The notes: generated by a model from the sequence alone, not told the origin. Shown: positions 15,137 to 22,645, counted from the stretch's first letter. The stretch: DNA of 29,124 nt from Actinomycetota bacterium (GCA_947503395.1 CANNDP010000001.1:1-29124); one strand, 5' to 3'. Made by a program: numbers and translations.

Positions 15137-15799
15137 GTGCATGTCGTAATCATGGGTTGCGGCCGAGTCGGTTCTACCCTGGCAAAAGATTTTCAGGCTC
15201 TAGGCCATAGCGTTGCCGTAATCGATCAAGATCGTGAAGCATTTCGTCGTCTTGGCGCAGATTTCAATGGGCTAACTGTGGCTGGCATGGGCTTTGATCG
15301 CGACACTCTTTTAGAAGCAGGAATTCAAAGGGCTGATGCATTTGCCGCAGTTTCAAATGGTGATAATTCAAATATTTTGGCAGCAAGAGTTGCAAGAGAA
15401 ACCTATGGAGTAGCAAGCGTTGTAGCTCGAATTTACGATCCAGGCAGAGCTGAGATTTATCAAAGGCTAGGAATTCCTACTGTTGCCACAGTTCTTTGGA
15501 CTACAGATCAAATTATGAGAAGGCTTCTGCCTCAAGGATCTCGCTCTGAGTGGCAAGATGCATCTGGAAAAGTGCAACTAGCTGAGATTGCTTTGCATCG
15601 AGATTGGTATGGAAGACCTGTTTCCTTAATAGAACAACATACCGATGCTCGCGTTGCATTTGTTACAAGGCTTGGTGAAGGCTTGATACCCAATGAACAT
15701 ACGGTCTTGCAAGAAGGCGATGTAATCCATGTAATGGTAGAAGATAAGAATTTAGCCGCAACAGAGGCATCCCTTGCTCTTCCACCGAGTGGTGAGTGA
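15137..15799 (+). CDS. trkA: TrkA family K+ uptake regulatory subunit (first of pair, CeoB-like)
   Basis: The 220-residue cytoplasmic protein has an N-terminal RCK/TrkA-N Rossmann domain with GCGRVGS (7-13) and an acidic residue ending strand two in VAVIDQD. A TrkA-C domain follows from about 140 (LAEIALHRDWYGRPVSLIE through GDVIHVMVED). Such proteins bind NAD(H) or nucleotides and gate Trk/Ktr-type potassium transporters. The start is a GTG. A TAAATT hexamer lies 8 nt before it, slightly further than the usual spacing in this window. The second trkA follows immediately, as in mycobacterial ceoB-ceoC (Rv2691-Rv2692). No TrkH/KtrB membrane subunit is encoded nearby, so the channel must be elsewhere. 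Confidence 0.9.
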   Translation: MHVVIMGCGRVGSTLAKDFQALGHSVAVIDQDREAFRRLGADFNGLTVAGMGFDRDTLLEAGIQRADAFAAVSNGDNSNILAARVARETYGVASVVARIYDPGRAEIYQRLGIPTVATVLWTTDQIMRRLLPQGSRSEWQDASGKVQLAEIALHRDWYGRPVSLIEQHTDARVAFVTRLGEGLIPNEHTVLQEGDVIHVMVEDKNLAATEASLALPPSGE

Positions 15800-15801
15800 A
15801 G

Positions 15802-16461
15802 ATGAGAATTGCTATCGCAGGAGCTGGAAATGCAGGACGAGCCATTGCAAGAGAGCTAATTGAAAATGGCCATCAGGTCTTACTTATCGATAAGAATCCA
15901 AAGTCTCTTAAGATGGAGAGCGTTCCATCTGCTGAATGGCTCCTGGCGGATGCCTGTGAAATCAGTTCACTTGATAAAGCCAAGCTTGATACCTGCCAAG
16001 TAATGGTTGCAGCCACCGGTGATGACAAGGTGAATCTTGTGTCATCACTACTTGCCAAGACTGAGTATGGAGTCCCAAGAGTGGTGGCACGAGTAAATCA
16101 TCCAAAAAATGAGTGGCTTTTTGATTCCTCCTGGGGCGTTGATGTCGCTGTTTCTACGCCAAGAATTATTGCTGCCCTAGTTGAGGAAGCTGTATCGGTT
16201 GGAGATATCGTCAGACTCTTCTCGCTTAAAGCTGGAGAGGCTAATTTAGTTGAGTTAACTCTTCCTGATACCTCAACTTGCATTGGAAAATCTGTTGAAG
16301 AGATCTCACTTCCCCAAGATGCATCCCTTGCAGCAATTATCAGAGATGGCCATGTCATAACGCCAGCAGATCATGATGTTTTTGCAGCTGGTGATGAACT
16401 AATTTTTGTAACCACTGCTGAGGCAGAAGTTTCACTAAAGGCTTGCTTTATAAAGGATTAG
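15802..16461 (+). CDS. trkA: TrkA family K+ uptake regulatory subunit (second of pair, CeoC-like)
   Basis: This 219-residue paralogue of the preceding protein has MRIAIAGAGNAGRAIARELI as the Rossmann GxGxxG loop and HQVLLIDKN at the end of strand two. Its C-terminal TrkA-C domain runs from about 140 (NLVELTLPDTSTCIGKSVEE to GDELIFVTT). I use the ATG at 15802, which has GGTGA 6 nt upstream. A GTG at 15796 would instead overlap the previous stop by 4 nt. The pair probably forms a hetero-oligomeric gating ring. The stop overlaps the convergent DUF3159 gene by 4 nt (16458-16461). Confidence 0.9.
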   Translation: MRIAIAGAGNAGRAIARELIENGHQVLLIDKNPKSLKMESVPSAEWLLADACEISSLDKAKLDTCQVMVAATGDDKVNLVSSLLAKTEYGVPRVVARVNHPKNEWLFDSSWGVDVAVSTPRIIAALVEEAVSVGDIVRLFSLKAGEANLVELTLPDTSTCIGKSVEEISLPQDASLAAIIRDGHVITPADHDVFAAGDELIFVTTAEAEVSLKACFIKD

Positions 16462-17090
16462 CTCGCTTTATCAATTCTTAAGTCATCTCTTAGCTTTGGA
16501 CCACTCTTAATTACTATCCAAGTTGCCCAGGCGGTAGCAATAAATAACGGATAGCCCATAACCAACCTGGCTGTTCCAAGTAAATTAACATTGCCACTGA
16601 CATATAGCGGGTATTGCACAACAAGGCGGATTGCAAACATTCCTACCCAAAGCCAGGTTGCCTTTATATAGACCTTTGTTCGCGCAGGATCTTTACGCCA
16701 TCTAAAGTTTTCTTCCAGAAGTGGACCAATAATGAGTCCAATAACTGGCCAGCGCAGAAGTATTGAGACTAAATAAGCAGATCCATAGATTGCATTGGTC
16801 CAAAGTCCTGGCAGATAGAAGTCTTCTGCTTTTCCAGTTCGCAAGGAGAGCCAAGCACATATTCCAACTCCAATCACCCCTGAAACTGCATGCTGAATGG
16901 TTTCGCGCTTTACCAATCTAACCAGCGCTAGAAGAAGCGAAAGAGCTAGGGCTGCGTAGGCTGAATCTCTAACATCCTTTGTAATATTAAATGCGATAAG
17001 AAATAGCAGAGCAGGAAGCCCAGAATCTATTAGACCTTTTACTCCCCCTATGGCAGAGAGGATTTTTGCTTTATCTTCGCTCTCACTCAT
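16458..17090 (-). CDS. DUF3159 family membrane protein
   Basis: The 210-residue protein has about five to six hydrophobic segments, starting after a hydrophilic N-terminus (MSESEDKAKILSAIGGVKGL). It matches actinobacterial DUF3159 (Rv2693c-like) by the GLIDSGLPALLFLIAF start, the NAIYGSAYLVSILLRWPVIGLIIGPL core and the WRKDPARTKVYIKATWLWVGMFAIR segment. Its function is unknown. It overlaps the dut stop by 4 nt (ATGA), so it is translationally coupled to dUTPase. It lies next to the trkA pair, as Rv2693c lies next to ceoBC in M. tuberculosis, so a role near K+ transport is conceivable but unproven. Confidence 0.88.
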   Translation of the reverse strand: MSESEDKAKILSAIGGVKGLIDSGLPALLFLIAFNITKDVRDSAYAALALSLLLALVRLVKRETIQHAVSGVIGVGICAWLSLRTGKAEDFYLPGLWTNAIYGSAYLVSILLRWPVIGLIIGPLLEENFRWRKDPARTKVYIKATWLWVGMFAIRLVVQYPLYVSGNVNLLGTARLVMGYPLFIATAWATWIVIKSGPKLRDDLRIDKAS

Positions 17091-17521
17091 GAGCGCCCAC
17101 TTGAACCAAAGCCAGCGTCACTTCGACTAGAGCCAGGAAGTTCTTCTACTGCAACAAATTCAGCGCGTTCAACTCTTTGAAAAACTAATTGCGCAATGCG
17201 ATCGCCACGCTTTATCTCAAAACTCTCGCTCTGATCATGATTTATGACTATTACACAAATCTCTCCACGATAACCCGCATCTATTGTTCCTGGGGCATTG
17301 ACAAGCCCAACGCCATATTTAATGGCAAGTCCAGAGCGGGGATGAACAAAGGCGGCGTATCCTTCACTTAGCGCAATGGCAATACCAGTTGGCACAAGAG
17401 CTCTCATGCCAGGCTCAATAGTGATATCTATAGTTGAATAAATATCAGCTCCAGCATCACCAGGTTTTGCATAGGAGGGCATTGGAAGGCCTTTATCTAA
17501 TTGAGTTATTAGTACTTTCAT
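17087..17521 (-). CDS. dut: dUTP diphosphatase
   Basis: The 144-residue trimeric dUTPase hydrolyses dUTP to dUMP and pyrophosphate, keeping uracil out of DNA and supplying dTMP synthesis. All five motifs are visible: I at 22-29 (DAGADIYS), II at 60-66 (HPRSGLA), III at 78-87 (GTIDAGYRGE, catalytic Asp81), IV at 105-114 (RGDRIAQLVF) and V at 133-143 (RSDAGFGSSG). Motif V has DAGFG where GGFG is more common. Its ATG overlaps the hotdog thioesterase stop by 4 nt and its own stop overlaps DUF3159 by 4 nt, so the three form one coupled operon. In mycobacteria, genes for an OB-fold protein and a DUF3710 protein lie in this neighbourhood; they are absent here. Confidence 0.97.
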   Translation of the reverse strand: MKVLITQLDKGLPMPSYAKPGDAGADIYSTIDITIEPGMRALVPTGIAIALSEGYAAFVHPRSGLAIKYGVGLVNAPGTIDAGYRGEICVIVINHDQSESFEIKRGDRIAQLVFQRVERAEFVAVEELPGSSRSDAGFGSSGRS

Positions 17522-18096
17522 GGATTAATTTCAAACTCAGTATCGATAGATAAATCTCTTCGCTCTCTTAATACGTGCTTGAATTCCTCTGATGCATGCT
17601 TAATAAAATGCTCCATGGGAACAATGATAAATATCGCTGCCGCCTCGACTGCTAAAACCCCACTATCTGAACCAATTCTGCCCTCAGCTCTGGTGTAGAT
17701 CTTTCTACCCTCTTGGCCGGTTATCTCAGCATTGATAAACAAAGTGCTTCCAACTGGAACTGGGGCGAGAAATGACGTTTCAAGTTTTCCAGTTACTGCC
17801 GGCTCTCTAACTAACCACATTAATTTTCCTAAAGCTTCATCAAAGGCACATGAAAGTAGACCACCATGGGCAAGACCTGGAGCTCCTTGATGTAAATCGG
17901 TAACTGTAAATTGCGCAGTAATGCTCATACTCTCTCCTGCATATGCAACAAGATGTAAACCTGCAGGATGGTTAGGACCGCAGCCATAGCAATCAGGATT
18001 ATGAGAGCCGAGTAATTTGCCACCTGCCGGAGCATCAGGATGTCGAGGCGGGACTTTAACTCCTGGAGGAACTTGAATATTTAGCTCGCGCGACAT
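17518..18096 (-). CDS. PaaI/hotdog-fold thioesterase family protein
   Basis: The 192-residue protein has a single hotdog domain (about 55-165). The conserved APGLAHGGLLSCAFDEALG segment corresponds to the HGG-x(n)-D/E motif of PaaI-type acyl-CoA thioesterases. VTGKLETSFLAPVPVGSTL matches the family's T-x2-L-x-V-x-F-x2-PVP strand. A CYGCGPNHPAGLHL segment (about 36-49) is typical of actinobacterial members with a C-x2-C-G-x2-N-PxGL prefix. These proteins hydrolyse acyl-CoA thioesters in the cytoplasm; the substrate is unknown. The ATG at 18096 has a TAATCT hexamer 7 nt upstream. It heads the operon with dut and DUF3159 and diverges from DUF3093. Confidence 0.85.
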   Translation of the reverse strand: MSRELNIQVPPGVKVPPRHPDAPAGGKLLGSHNPDCYGCGPNHPAGLHLVAYAGESMSITAQFTVTDLHQGAPGLAHGGLLSCAFDEALGKLMWLVREPAVTGKLETSFLAPVPVGSTLFINAEITGQEGRKIYTRAEGRIGSDSGVLAVEAAAIFIIVPMEHFIKHASEEFKHVLRERRDLSIDTEFEINP

Positions 18097-18103
18097 GGGG
18101 TGA

Positions 18104-18109
18104 AGATTA
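18104..18109 (-). promoter_or_regulatory. -10 hexamer TAATCT of the hotdog-dut-DUF3159 operon
   Basis: Minus-strand TAATCT followed by 7 nt and the ATG at 18096. It is one half of a divergent promoter pair with DUF3093. Confidence 0.55.
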
Positions 18110-18146
18110 CCCTGTCGATAGGCAAGCGCTATCTAATGCAAGGAAG

Positions 18147-18152
18147 TACTCT
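18147..18152 (+). promoter_or_regulatory. -10 hexamer TACTCT of the DUF3093 gene
   Basis: Plus-strand TACTCT, then CGCCTC, then the ATG at 18159. It has the same hexamer and spacing as the efeU promoter. Confidence 0.55.
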
Positions 18153-18158
18153 CGCCTC

Positions 18159-18584
18159 ATGCGTGAGGTAATGAGATGGCCAATCTGGCTGACTCTATTA
18201 ATTATCTGCCTTGATCTAGCAATATTGCTCGCGATCTGGGCCTCACTTGGTAATCAAGCCACACTAGTTACTGCAATTATTCTTACCGCATCAACTATCT
18301 ATTTTTACTATGTAACATCACTAACCCTTGAGCTCACTACAGAGCGACTTAAGGCGGGTAGGGCCAACATTGAGGTTAAATACTTAGGGAAGATAGAAGT
18401 TTTAAGCAAAGAAGATATGTTGTTTCACCGTGGAGCTGGGATTAATCCGCAGGCTTATCTTGCGCTGCGCTTCTGGATTAAAAGAGGACTAAAAATTGAG
18501 ATTGCAGACCCGCGCGATCCCACACCTTTTTGGTTGATAAGTTCTAAAAATCCAGAGAGATTCTTAGAGAGATTAACTCCTTAA
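18159..18584 (+). CDS. DUF3093 family membrane protein
   Basis: The 141-residue protein has two N-terminal transmembrane helices (about 7-29 and 34-52) and a cytoplasmic C-terminal domain. It matches DUF3093 in LELTTERLKAGRANIEVKYLG, HRGAGINPQAYLALRFW and IADPRDPTPFWLISSKNPERF; the DP-DPTP-W-ISS-P motif is distinctive. Its function is unknown. It lies opposite the dut operon and overlaps the DUF4193 gene by 4 nt at the 3' end (18581-18584). The dut/DUF3093/DUF4193 order matches Rv2697c-Rv2698-Rv2699c of M. tuberculosis. Confidence 0.9.
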   Translation: MREVMRWPIWLTLLIICLDLAILLAIWASLGNQATLVTAIILTASTIYFYYVTSLTLELTTERLKAGRANIEVKYLGKIEVLSKEDMLFHRGAGINPQAYLALRFWIKRGLKIEIADPRDPTPFWLISSKNPERFLERLTP

Positions 18585-18874
18585 GCGCAATCCTTACAGA
18601 CTGCCTTAGCTCCCTCACCGCGCGCTAGTTGAGTAATGTGGTGAACTAAGAAGCAACGTGAACAGGTAAATTCATTATCTTGCTTTGGAACTACCCGAAC
18701 TGATAACTCTTCACCAGATAAATCTGCTCCAGGCAGTTCAACATTTTCTGCCTCTTCTTCATCGAGATCAACCTGACCTGATTGAGCTTCAGCCCTTCTA
18801 GCCTTTAACTCTTCTAGGGATTCCTCATGTAACTCTTCATCGGTTTTTCGAGGCGTGTCGTAATCAGTTGCCAT
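18581..18874 (-). CDS. DUF4193 family zinc-ribbon-like protein
   Basis: The 97-residue acidic protein begins MATDYDTPRKTDEELHEES and ends with a four-cysteine pair, CSRC at about 70-73 and CKDCA at 93-97. This is the hallmark of actinobacterial DUF4193 (Rv2699c-like), which probably binds zinc. The middle is rich in Glu and Asp and likely disordered. The start has GGTGAGAG just upstream, so this message carries a leader. Its function is unknown; the family is strongly conserved in Actinomycetota. The 137 nt on its upstream side, toward trmD, hold no gene that I can see. Confidence 0.92.
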   Translation of the reverse strand: MATDYDTPRKTDEELHEESLEELKARRAEAQSGQVDLDEEEAENVELPGADLSGEELSVRVVPKQDNEFTCSRCFLVHHITQLARGEGAKAVCKDCA

Positions 18875-19011
18875 TGATCTCTCACCACCAATCTCTTCCT
18901 ACATAGAGCCAGACCATTTAGTCATTTGGCTACGGGCGGATAATGCCCAACTACTTGCTCGCTGTCCTATCCAACACTCGGCGTGTCGCGATTATTCCCC
19001 GTTTGTTAAGC

Positions 19012-19689
19012 CTATTGACCTAAATCTGAGCGGCGTTTGGCTTCTTCTTGTCGCCACTTTTGAATTTCGCCATGATTTCCAGAGAGCAAAACCTCAGGAA
19101 CGTTTAGATCTCGCCAACTAGCAGGTTTAGTAAATGTTGGATATTCCAGTGCGCCAATTTCATTATGTGATTCCTCATCAAGTGATGCAGGATTGCCAAT
19201 AACTCCAGGAATTAATCGAGTTACTGCTTCAATTATTACTAGCGCCGCTACCTCACCGCCATTTACTACATAATCACCGATTGATATTTCATGAACCCTT
19301 ACCGATTTTCTATCTCGATAGTAATCGCCCACTCTTGCATCAATTCCTTCATAGCGACCACAGGCAAAGACCAGATGCTTAGCCCCACTTAACTGCTCAG
19401 CCTTTTTTTGATTGAACTTAGAGCCTGCTGGGGTGAGGATAATCAGATCAATCTCGCCATCTTTTTCCAATATTGAATCAATAGCTTGGCCCCATGGCTC
19501 TGCCATCATCACCATTCCGGCTCCACCGCCATAAGGAGTGTCATCAACGCTATGGTGATTATCAGTAGTGAAATCTCTTAAATTAATACTTTTAAAGTCA
19601 ATTAACGATTGACTTCTAGCTTTACCAATTAGGGAGAGCTCAAGTGGCGAGAAGTATTCGGGGAAGATAGAGATAGCAGTTATCTTCAC
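19012..19689 (-). CDS. trmD: tRNA (guanine37-N1)-methyltransferase
   Basis: The 225-residue SPOUT methyltransferase makes m1G37 next to the anticodon of tRNAs reading CNN and some other codons, which prevents +1 frameshifting. It begins MKITAISIFPEYFSPLELSLIG. It has the DDTPYGGGAGMVM segment, FACGRYEGIDARV and the trefoil-knot region SIGDYVVNGGEVAALVIIEAV, all standard for TrmD. The start is GTG, overlapping the rimM stop by 4 nt (GTGA), so the two are translationally coupled. In many bacteria rplS follows trmD; here a 137-nt gap and then DUF4193 follow. Confidence 0.97.
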   Translation of the reverse strand: MKITAISIFPEYFSPLELSLIGKARSQSLIDFKSINLRDFTTDNHHSVDDTPYGGGAGMVMMAEPWGQAIDSILEKDGEIDLIILTPAGSKFNQKKAEQLSGAKHLVFACGRYEGIDARVGDYYRDRKSVRVHEISIGDYVVNGGEVAALVIIEAVTRLIPGVIGNPASLDEESHNEIGALEYPTFTKPASWRDLNVPEVLLSGNHGEIQKWRQEEAKRRSDLGQ

Positions 19690-20186
19690 ATTAGCTCCTC
19701 TAGATTATCGGCAGTAATTATCCTACTTGCGATATCAATATCTGGGGTGAAGTGCTTAACAAATGGAATCAAAAAGTCTCGCCCCTGATAACTAAGCACT
19801 AGCGTGTCTTGAGATGGAAGCTGGAGAACCTCTTTGACCTCGCCCCAATCTTTGCCAGATCTATCTATTACCTTGCAACCTAGAATTTGGGAGATGTGAA
19901 AATCATCTTCAGTAATATTTGAATCTGCCGGATTAATATCAGCAAGAAGCAGAACGTTTCGAAGCTTTTCAACTGCGCTTCTATCGCTATAGCCTTCAAA
20001 TGAGAGCAGCAGAGTTCCGCTATGCACTTTCGCGCTTGTTATCTTTAAAGGACCTTTATCTTCTGGATCTGTTTTTAGAATTGAACCAATAGCAAATCTC
20101 TCTTCAGGGTTATCGGTTCGAACTTCAATAGTTGCCTCGCCGCGCACTCCATGTGCGCGACCGATGCGACCTACAACAAGTAACAA
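19686..20186 (-). CDS. rimM: 16S rRNA processing protein RimM
   Basis: The 166-residue ribosome maturation factor helps assemble the 30S head, where it contacts S19. The N-terminal RimM domain begins LLVVGRIGRAHGVRGEATIEV (family G-I-GRAHGVRGEV). The C-terminal PRC-barrel spans about 95-166 (QILGCKVIDRSGKDWGEV, then DFLIPFVKHFTPDID). I find no ATG or GTG at the proper position and infer a TTG start at 20186, 15 nt after the khpA stop. The 3' end overlaps trmD by 4 nt. Confidence 0.93.
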   Translation of the reverse strand: MLLVVGRIGRAHGVRGEATIEVRTDNPEERFAIGSILKTDPEDKGPLKITSAKVHSGTLLLSFEGYSDRSAVEKLRNVLLLADINPADSNITEDDFHISQILGCKVIDRSGKDWGEVKEVLQLPSQDTLVLSYQGRDFLIPFVKHFTPDIDIASRIITADNLEELM

Positions 20187-20201
20187 ATTAGCTAAGCGCG
20201 A

Positions 20202-20444
20202 TTAACGCGCCTCATCCGCCTCAACAAGATCTACGCGAACACTTCGCCCAGCAAGAGCTGAAACCACAGTGCGTAGCGCCTTTGCTGTTCGACCATTGCG
20301 ACCAATTACCTTGCCAATATCTTCAGGGTGAACTCTTACCTCAAGGGTGGTTCCGCGTCTTCCCTCTTTTTCAGAGATTATTACCTCTTCAGGGTTATCT
20401 ACGATTCCCTTAACTAAATGTTCTAGAGCTTCATCAATCATCAT
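20202..20444 (-). CDS. khpA: KH-domain RNA-binding protein KhpA
   Basis: The 80-residue protein is a single KH domain. ALEHLVKGIVDNPEEV at the N-terminus and the GxxG loop in IGKVIGRNGRTAKALR (about 43-58) are characteristic. It sits between rpsP and rimM as in most Gram-positive and actinobacterial genomes. KhpA binds RNA, often with KhpB, and affects cell elongation and RNA stability in other bacteria; its role here is inferred. Two ATGs (20444, 20441) can serve as start. The first lies 2 nt after the rpsP stop, which suggests coupling. Confidence 0.93.
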   Translation of the reverse strand: MMIDEALEHLVKGIVDNPEEVIISEKEGRRGTTLEVRVHPEDIGKVIGRNGRTAKALRTVVSALAGRSVRVDLVEADEAR

Positions 20445-20446
20445 AT

Positions 20447-21007
20447 TTACTCAGCTGGAGTTTCAGTTGGCGTAGCCTCTGCAACTGCTTCTGCAGGAGC
20501 ATCTACCACTGGAGCTTCCTCAACGGGTGCTGCCTCAGCCACAACTTCTACTGGAGCTGCCTCAACAGGTGCTGCCTCAGCTACAACTTCTACCGGAGCG
20601 TTCTTAGCTGCAAGTTTCTCAGCAGCACGCTTCTTCATAGTAGTTGCGCCATCTGCTGGCTCATTGCTTGCTGCCTTTACTGCCTCTTCATAAGCAACGC
20701 GCTTATTTGGACGAACTGGAAGGCTTTTAAGAGTTCCCTCTTGACCAGCAATGCCCTTGAACTTCTGCCAATCGCCAGTAACCTTCAAAATTGCCTCTAC
20801 CGCTGGAGTTGGTTGTGCACCATTTTTTAGCCAATGTTGAGCGCGATCTGAATTCACTTCAATTAGCGAAGGATCAGATGCTGGTGAGTAACGACCAATC
20901 TCTTCAATCTTTAATCCATTACGAGCTTTACGAGAATCTGCAACAACAATTCGGTAGTGAGGAGTGCGGATCTTTCCCAAACGTACCAATCTAATTTTTA
21001 CGGCCAC
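20447..21007 (-). CDS. rpsP: 30S ribosomal protein S16 with long Ala/Pro/Glu-rich tail
   Basis: Residues 1-85 are a normal S16 core (MAVKIRLVRLGKIRTPHYRI, then VADSRKARNG and IEEIGRYSP). The protein runs to 186 residues, more than twice the core length. The extension (about 110-186) is low-complexity Ala/Val/Glu/Pro and includes a tandem 14-residue repeat (137-150 and 151-164). Actinobacterial S16 proteins often have C-terminal tails, but the repeat here is distinctive. The GTG start has a strong AAGGAGA ribosome binding site 8 nt upstream, fitting a highly expressed, leadered gene. It begins the rpsP-khpA-rimM-trmD operon. The 170-nt gap from ffh holds no gene that I can see. Confidence 0.96.
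   Translation of the reverse strand: MAVKIRLVRLGKIRTPHYRIVVADSRKARNGLKIEEIGRYSPASDPSLIEVNSDRAQHWLKNGAQPTPAVEAILKVTGDWQKFKGIAGQEGTLKSLPVRPNKRVAYEEAVKAASNEPADGATTMKKRAAEKLAAKNAPVEVVAEAAPVEAAPVEVVAEAAPVEEAPVVDAPAEAVAEATPTETPAE
20516..20599 (-). repeat. Two-copy 42-bp tandem repeat inside rpsP
   Basis: Units 20516-20557 and 20558-20599 match at 38 of 42 positions, differing at unit positions 2, 10, 25 and 37. They encode the peptides APVEVVAEAAPVEE and APVEVVAEAAPVEA. Three of the four differences are silent, consistent with an older duplication held by selection on the protein. Confidence 0.9.
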
Positions 21008-21015
21008 GAAGGCTT

Positions 21016-21022
21016 TCTCCTT
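21016..21022 (-). promoter_or_regulatory. rpsP: Strong ribosome binding site AAGGAGA of rpsP
   Basis: Minus-strand AAGGAGA stands 8 nt before the rpsP GTG. It is the best Shine-Dalgarno match in the window. It supports a non-AUG start for this ribosomal gene and contrasts with the leaderless starts of many neighbours. Confidence 0.7.
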
Positions 21023-21177
21023 GCATAGTTAATCGAACTTATCTTTTCTTCCTTGAGTAGGATGCCAAGTGAAGAAAAAAAGTTCTTACGTTTATAAGTG
21101 CCGGTCAAGAGGTAGAGGGCCCTTGAACAGGAGGCCAATATTGCCACGAGCCCTTGATATTTCCCAATTGAGCTTAG

Positions 21178-22632
21178 CTATCGCCCCTCTTGGGCTGCTC
21201 GTTTGGCTGGATTTCCAGATCGTGACTTCTTCTTCGGCGCGATCTTTGGCGAATTCATTGGAGAAGCAGTGGGAAGGCTCATTCCTCCAGGAAGGGACAT
21301 CCCTGCAGGTAATCCGCCACCTGATCTCATCTGCTTCATCGCCTTCTGCGCAGCAGAGAATCGATCAACTAAAGAATTTACCTCTGTAACACTTCTGCCG
21401 CTACCAAGTGCAATACGTGCTCGTCTTGAACCGTTTAATATTTTTGGATCACGCCTCTCACTTGGCGTCATCGATTGCACAATGGCCTGTGTTCTAACTA
21501 GCTCGTTATCATCAATGCTATCTATCTGCTTTTTCATTGCAGCAGAGTTAGCGCCAGGCAGCATGCCAAGAAGTTTGGTCATGGAACCCATCTTCTTCAT
21601 TGCCCCTAATTGCTCTAAGAAATCCTCTAGCGTGAAATCTTGCCCTGAAACAAATTTCTCTTCCAGACGCTTAGCGCTATCGCCATCAAGTGCTCGCTTT
21701 GCCTGCTCAGCTAAGGTTGCGATATCGCCAAGACCCAAAATTCTGGAAGCCATTCGCTCGGGATAGAAGTAATCAAAGTCGGTTAGTTTCTCGCCACTTG
21801 AGGTAAAAAGAATTGGTTTTCCTGTAACTTCAACAATGGATAGGGCAGCTCCAGCTTTCGCATCGCCATCTAGTTTTGTTAATACAACGCCATCAAAACC
21901 CACACCCTCTAAAAAGGCGAGCGAGGTATTAAGTGCATCTTGTCCCATCATTGCATCTACCACAAAGAGGATTTCATTGGGATTAATTGCATCCCTTATT
22001 GAGCTTGCCTGCTGCATTAATTCATTATCAATTCCAAGTCGTCCCGCGGTATCAACGATTACAACATTATGGACTTTTTCTTTGGCATAGGTAATTGCGC
22101 TCTTGGCAACCTTTACTGGATCACCGACGCCATTTCCTGCCTCTGGCGCAAAGATTGGAACTGAAATTGATTCTGCTAATACTTGTAATTGCGTAACGGC
22201 ATTTGGTCGCTGCAGATCTGCTGCCACTAAGAGTGGAGTATTTCCCTCTTCTTTTAGAAATCGAGCTAACTTCCCAGCTAATGTTGTTTTTCCAGATCCT
22301 TGAAGACCTGCAAGCATTATTATCGTTGGACCAGTTTTGGCATATCGAATCCGTCGACCTTGCCCGCCAAGAATTGCAATTAACTCCTGGTTGATAATCG
22401 AATAAATTTCTTCAGATTGATTAGTTGATTGCCTAATCTCTGGAAGTCTTTCAAGTGATCTACTTCTAATTTTTTCTACAAAGCCTTCAGTAACGCTTAA
22501 AGCAACATCAGCCTCTAGTAAGGCGGTGCGAAGTTCCTGGCAAGTACTCTCAATATCTTCAGGAGTAATGCGCCCTTTTCTTCGAAGTGATCCAAAGAGA
22601 TCAGAGAACTTAGAACTTAAGGAATCGAACAT
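21178..22632 (-). CDS. ffh: Signal recognition particle protein Ffh
   Basis: The 484-residue SRP GTPase binds 4.5S RNA and nascent signal sequences and docks with FtsY at the membrane. Domains in order are: the N four-helix bundle (1-90, MFDSLSSKFSDLFGSLRRKG); the G domain with GLQGSGKTT (P-loop), ADLQRPNAVTQL, DTAGRLGID and TKLDGDAKAGAA; and the Met-rich M domain from about 325 (FTLEDFLEQLGAMKKMGSM, then KLLGMLPG). The tail is rich in Gly, Met, Pro and Lys. The ATG at 22632 has TAGGCT 7 nt upstream. An intrinsic terminator separates it from glnB upstream. FtsY lies about 2 kb upstream on the same strand. Confidence 0.97.
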   Translation of the reverse strand: MFDSLSSKFSDLFGSLRRKGRITPEDIESTCQELRTALLEADVALSVTEGFVEKIRSRSLERLPEIRQSTNQSEEIYSIINQELIAILGGQGRRIRYAKTGPTIIMLAGLQGSGKTTLAGKLARFLKEEGNTPLLVAADLQRPNAVTQLQVLAESISVPIFAPEAGNGVGDPVKVAKSAITYAKEKVHNVVIVDTAGRLGIDNELMQQASSIRDAINPNEILFVVDAMMGQDALNTSLAFLEGVGFDGVVLTKLDGDAKAGAALSIVEVTGKPILFTSSGEKLTDFDYFYPERMASRILGLGDIATLAEQAKRALDGDSAKRLEEKFVSGQDFTLEDFLEQLGAMKKMGSMTKLLGMLPGANSAAMKKQIDSIDDNELVRTQAIVQSMTPSERRDPKILNGSRRARIALGSGRSVTEVNSLVDRFSAAQKAMKQMRSGGGLPAGMSLPGGMSLPTASPMNSPKIAPKKKSRSGNPAKRAAQEGR

Positions 22633-22639
22633 GTCTTTA

Positions 22640-22645
22640 AGCCTA
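22640..22645 (-). promoter_or_regulatory. -10 hexamer TAGGCT of ffh
   Basis: Minus-strand TAGGCT, 7 nt, then the ffh ATG. It lies just after the glnB terminator, so ffh begins a new leaderless transcription unit. Confidence 0.55.

Noticed and set aside
21008..21177. Possible leader RNA or 4.5S-like RNA in the ffh-rpsP gap.
   Set aside because: I see a T-rich run and some short complementary pieces but no convincing stable fold or SRP RNA tetraloop motif, so no feature was called.
21203..21766. 187-codon plus-strand frame opposite ffh.
   Set aside because: Its Ser/Pro/Ala-rich translation mirrors the ffh codons. There is no promoter pattern and no recognisable domain.
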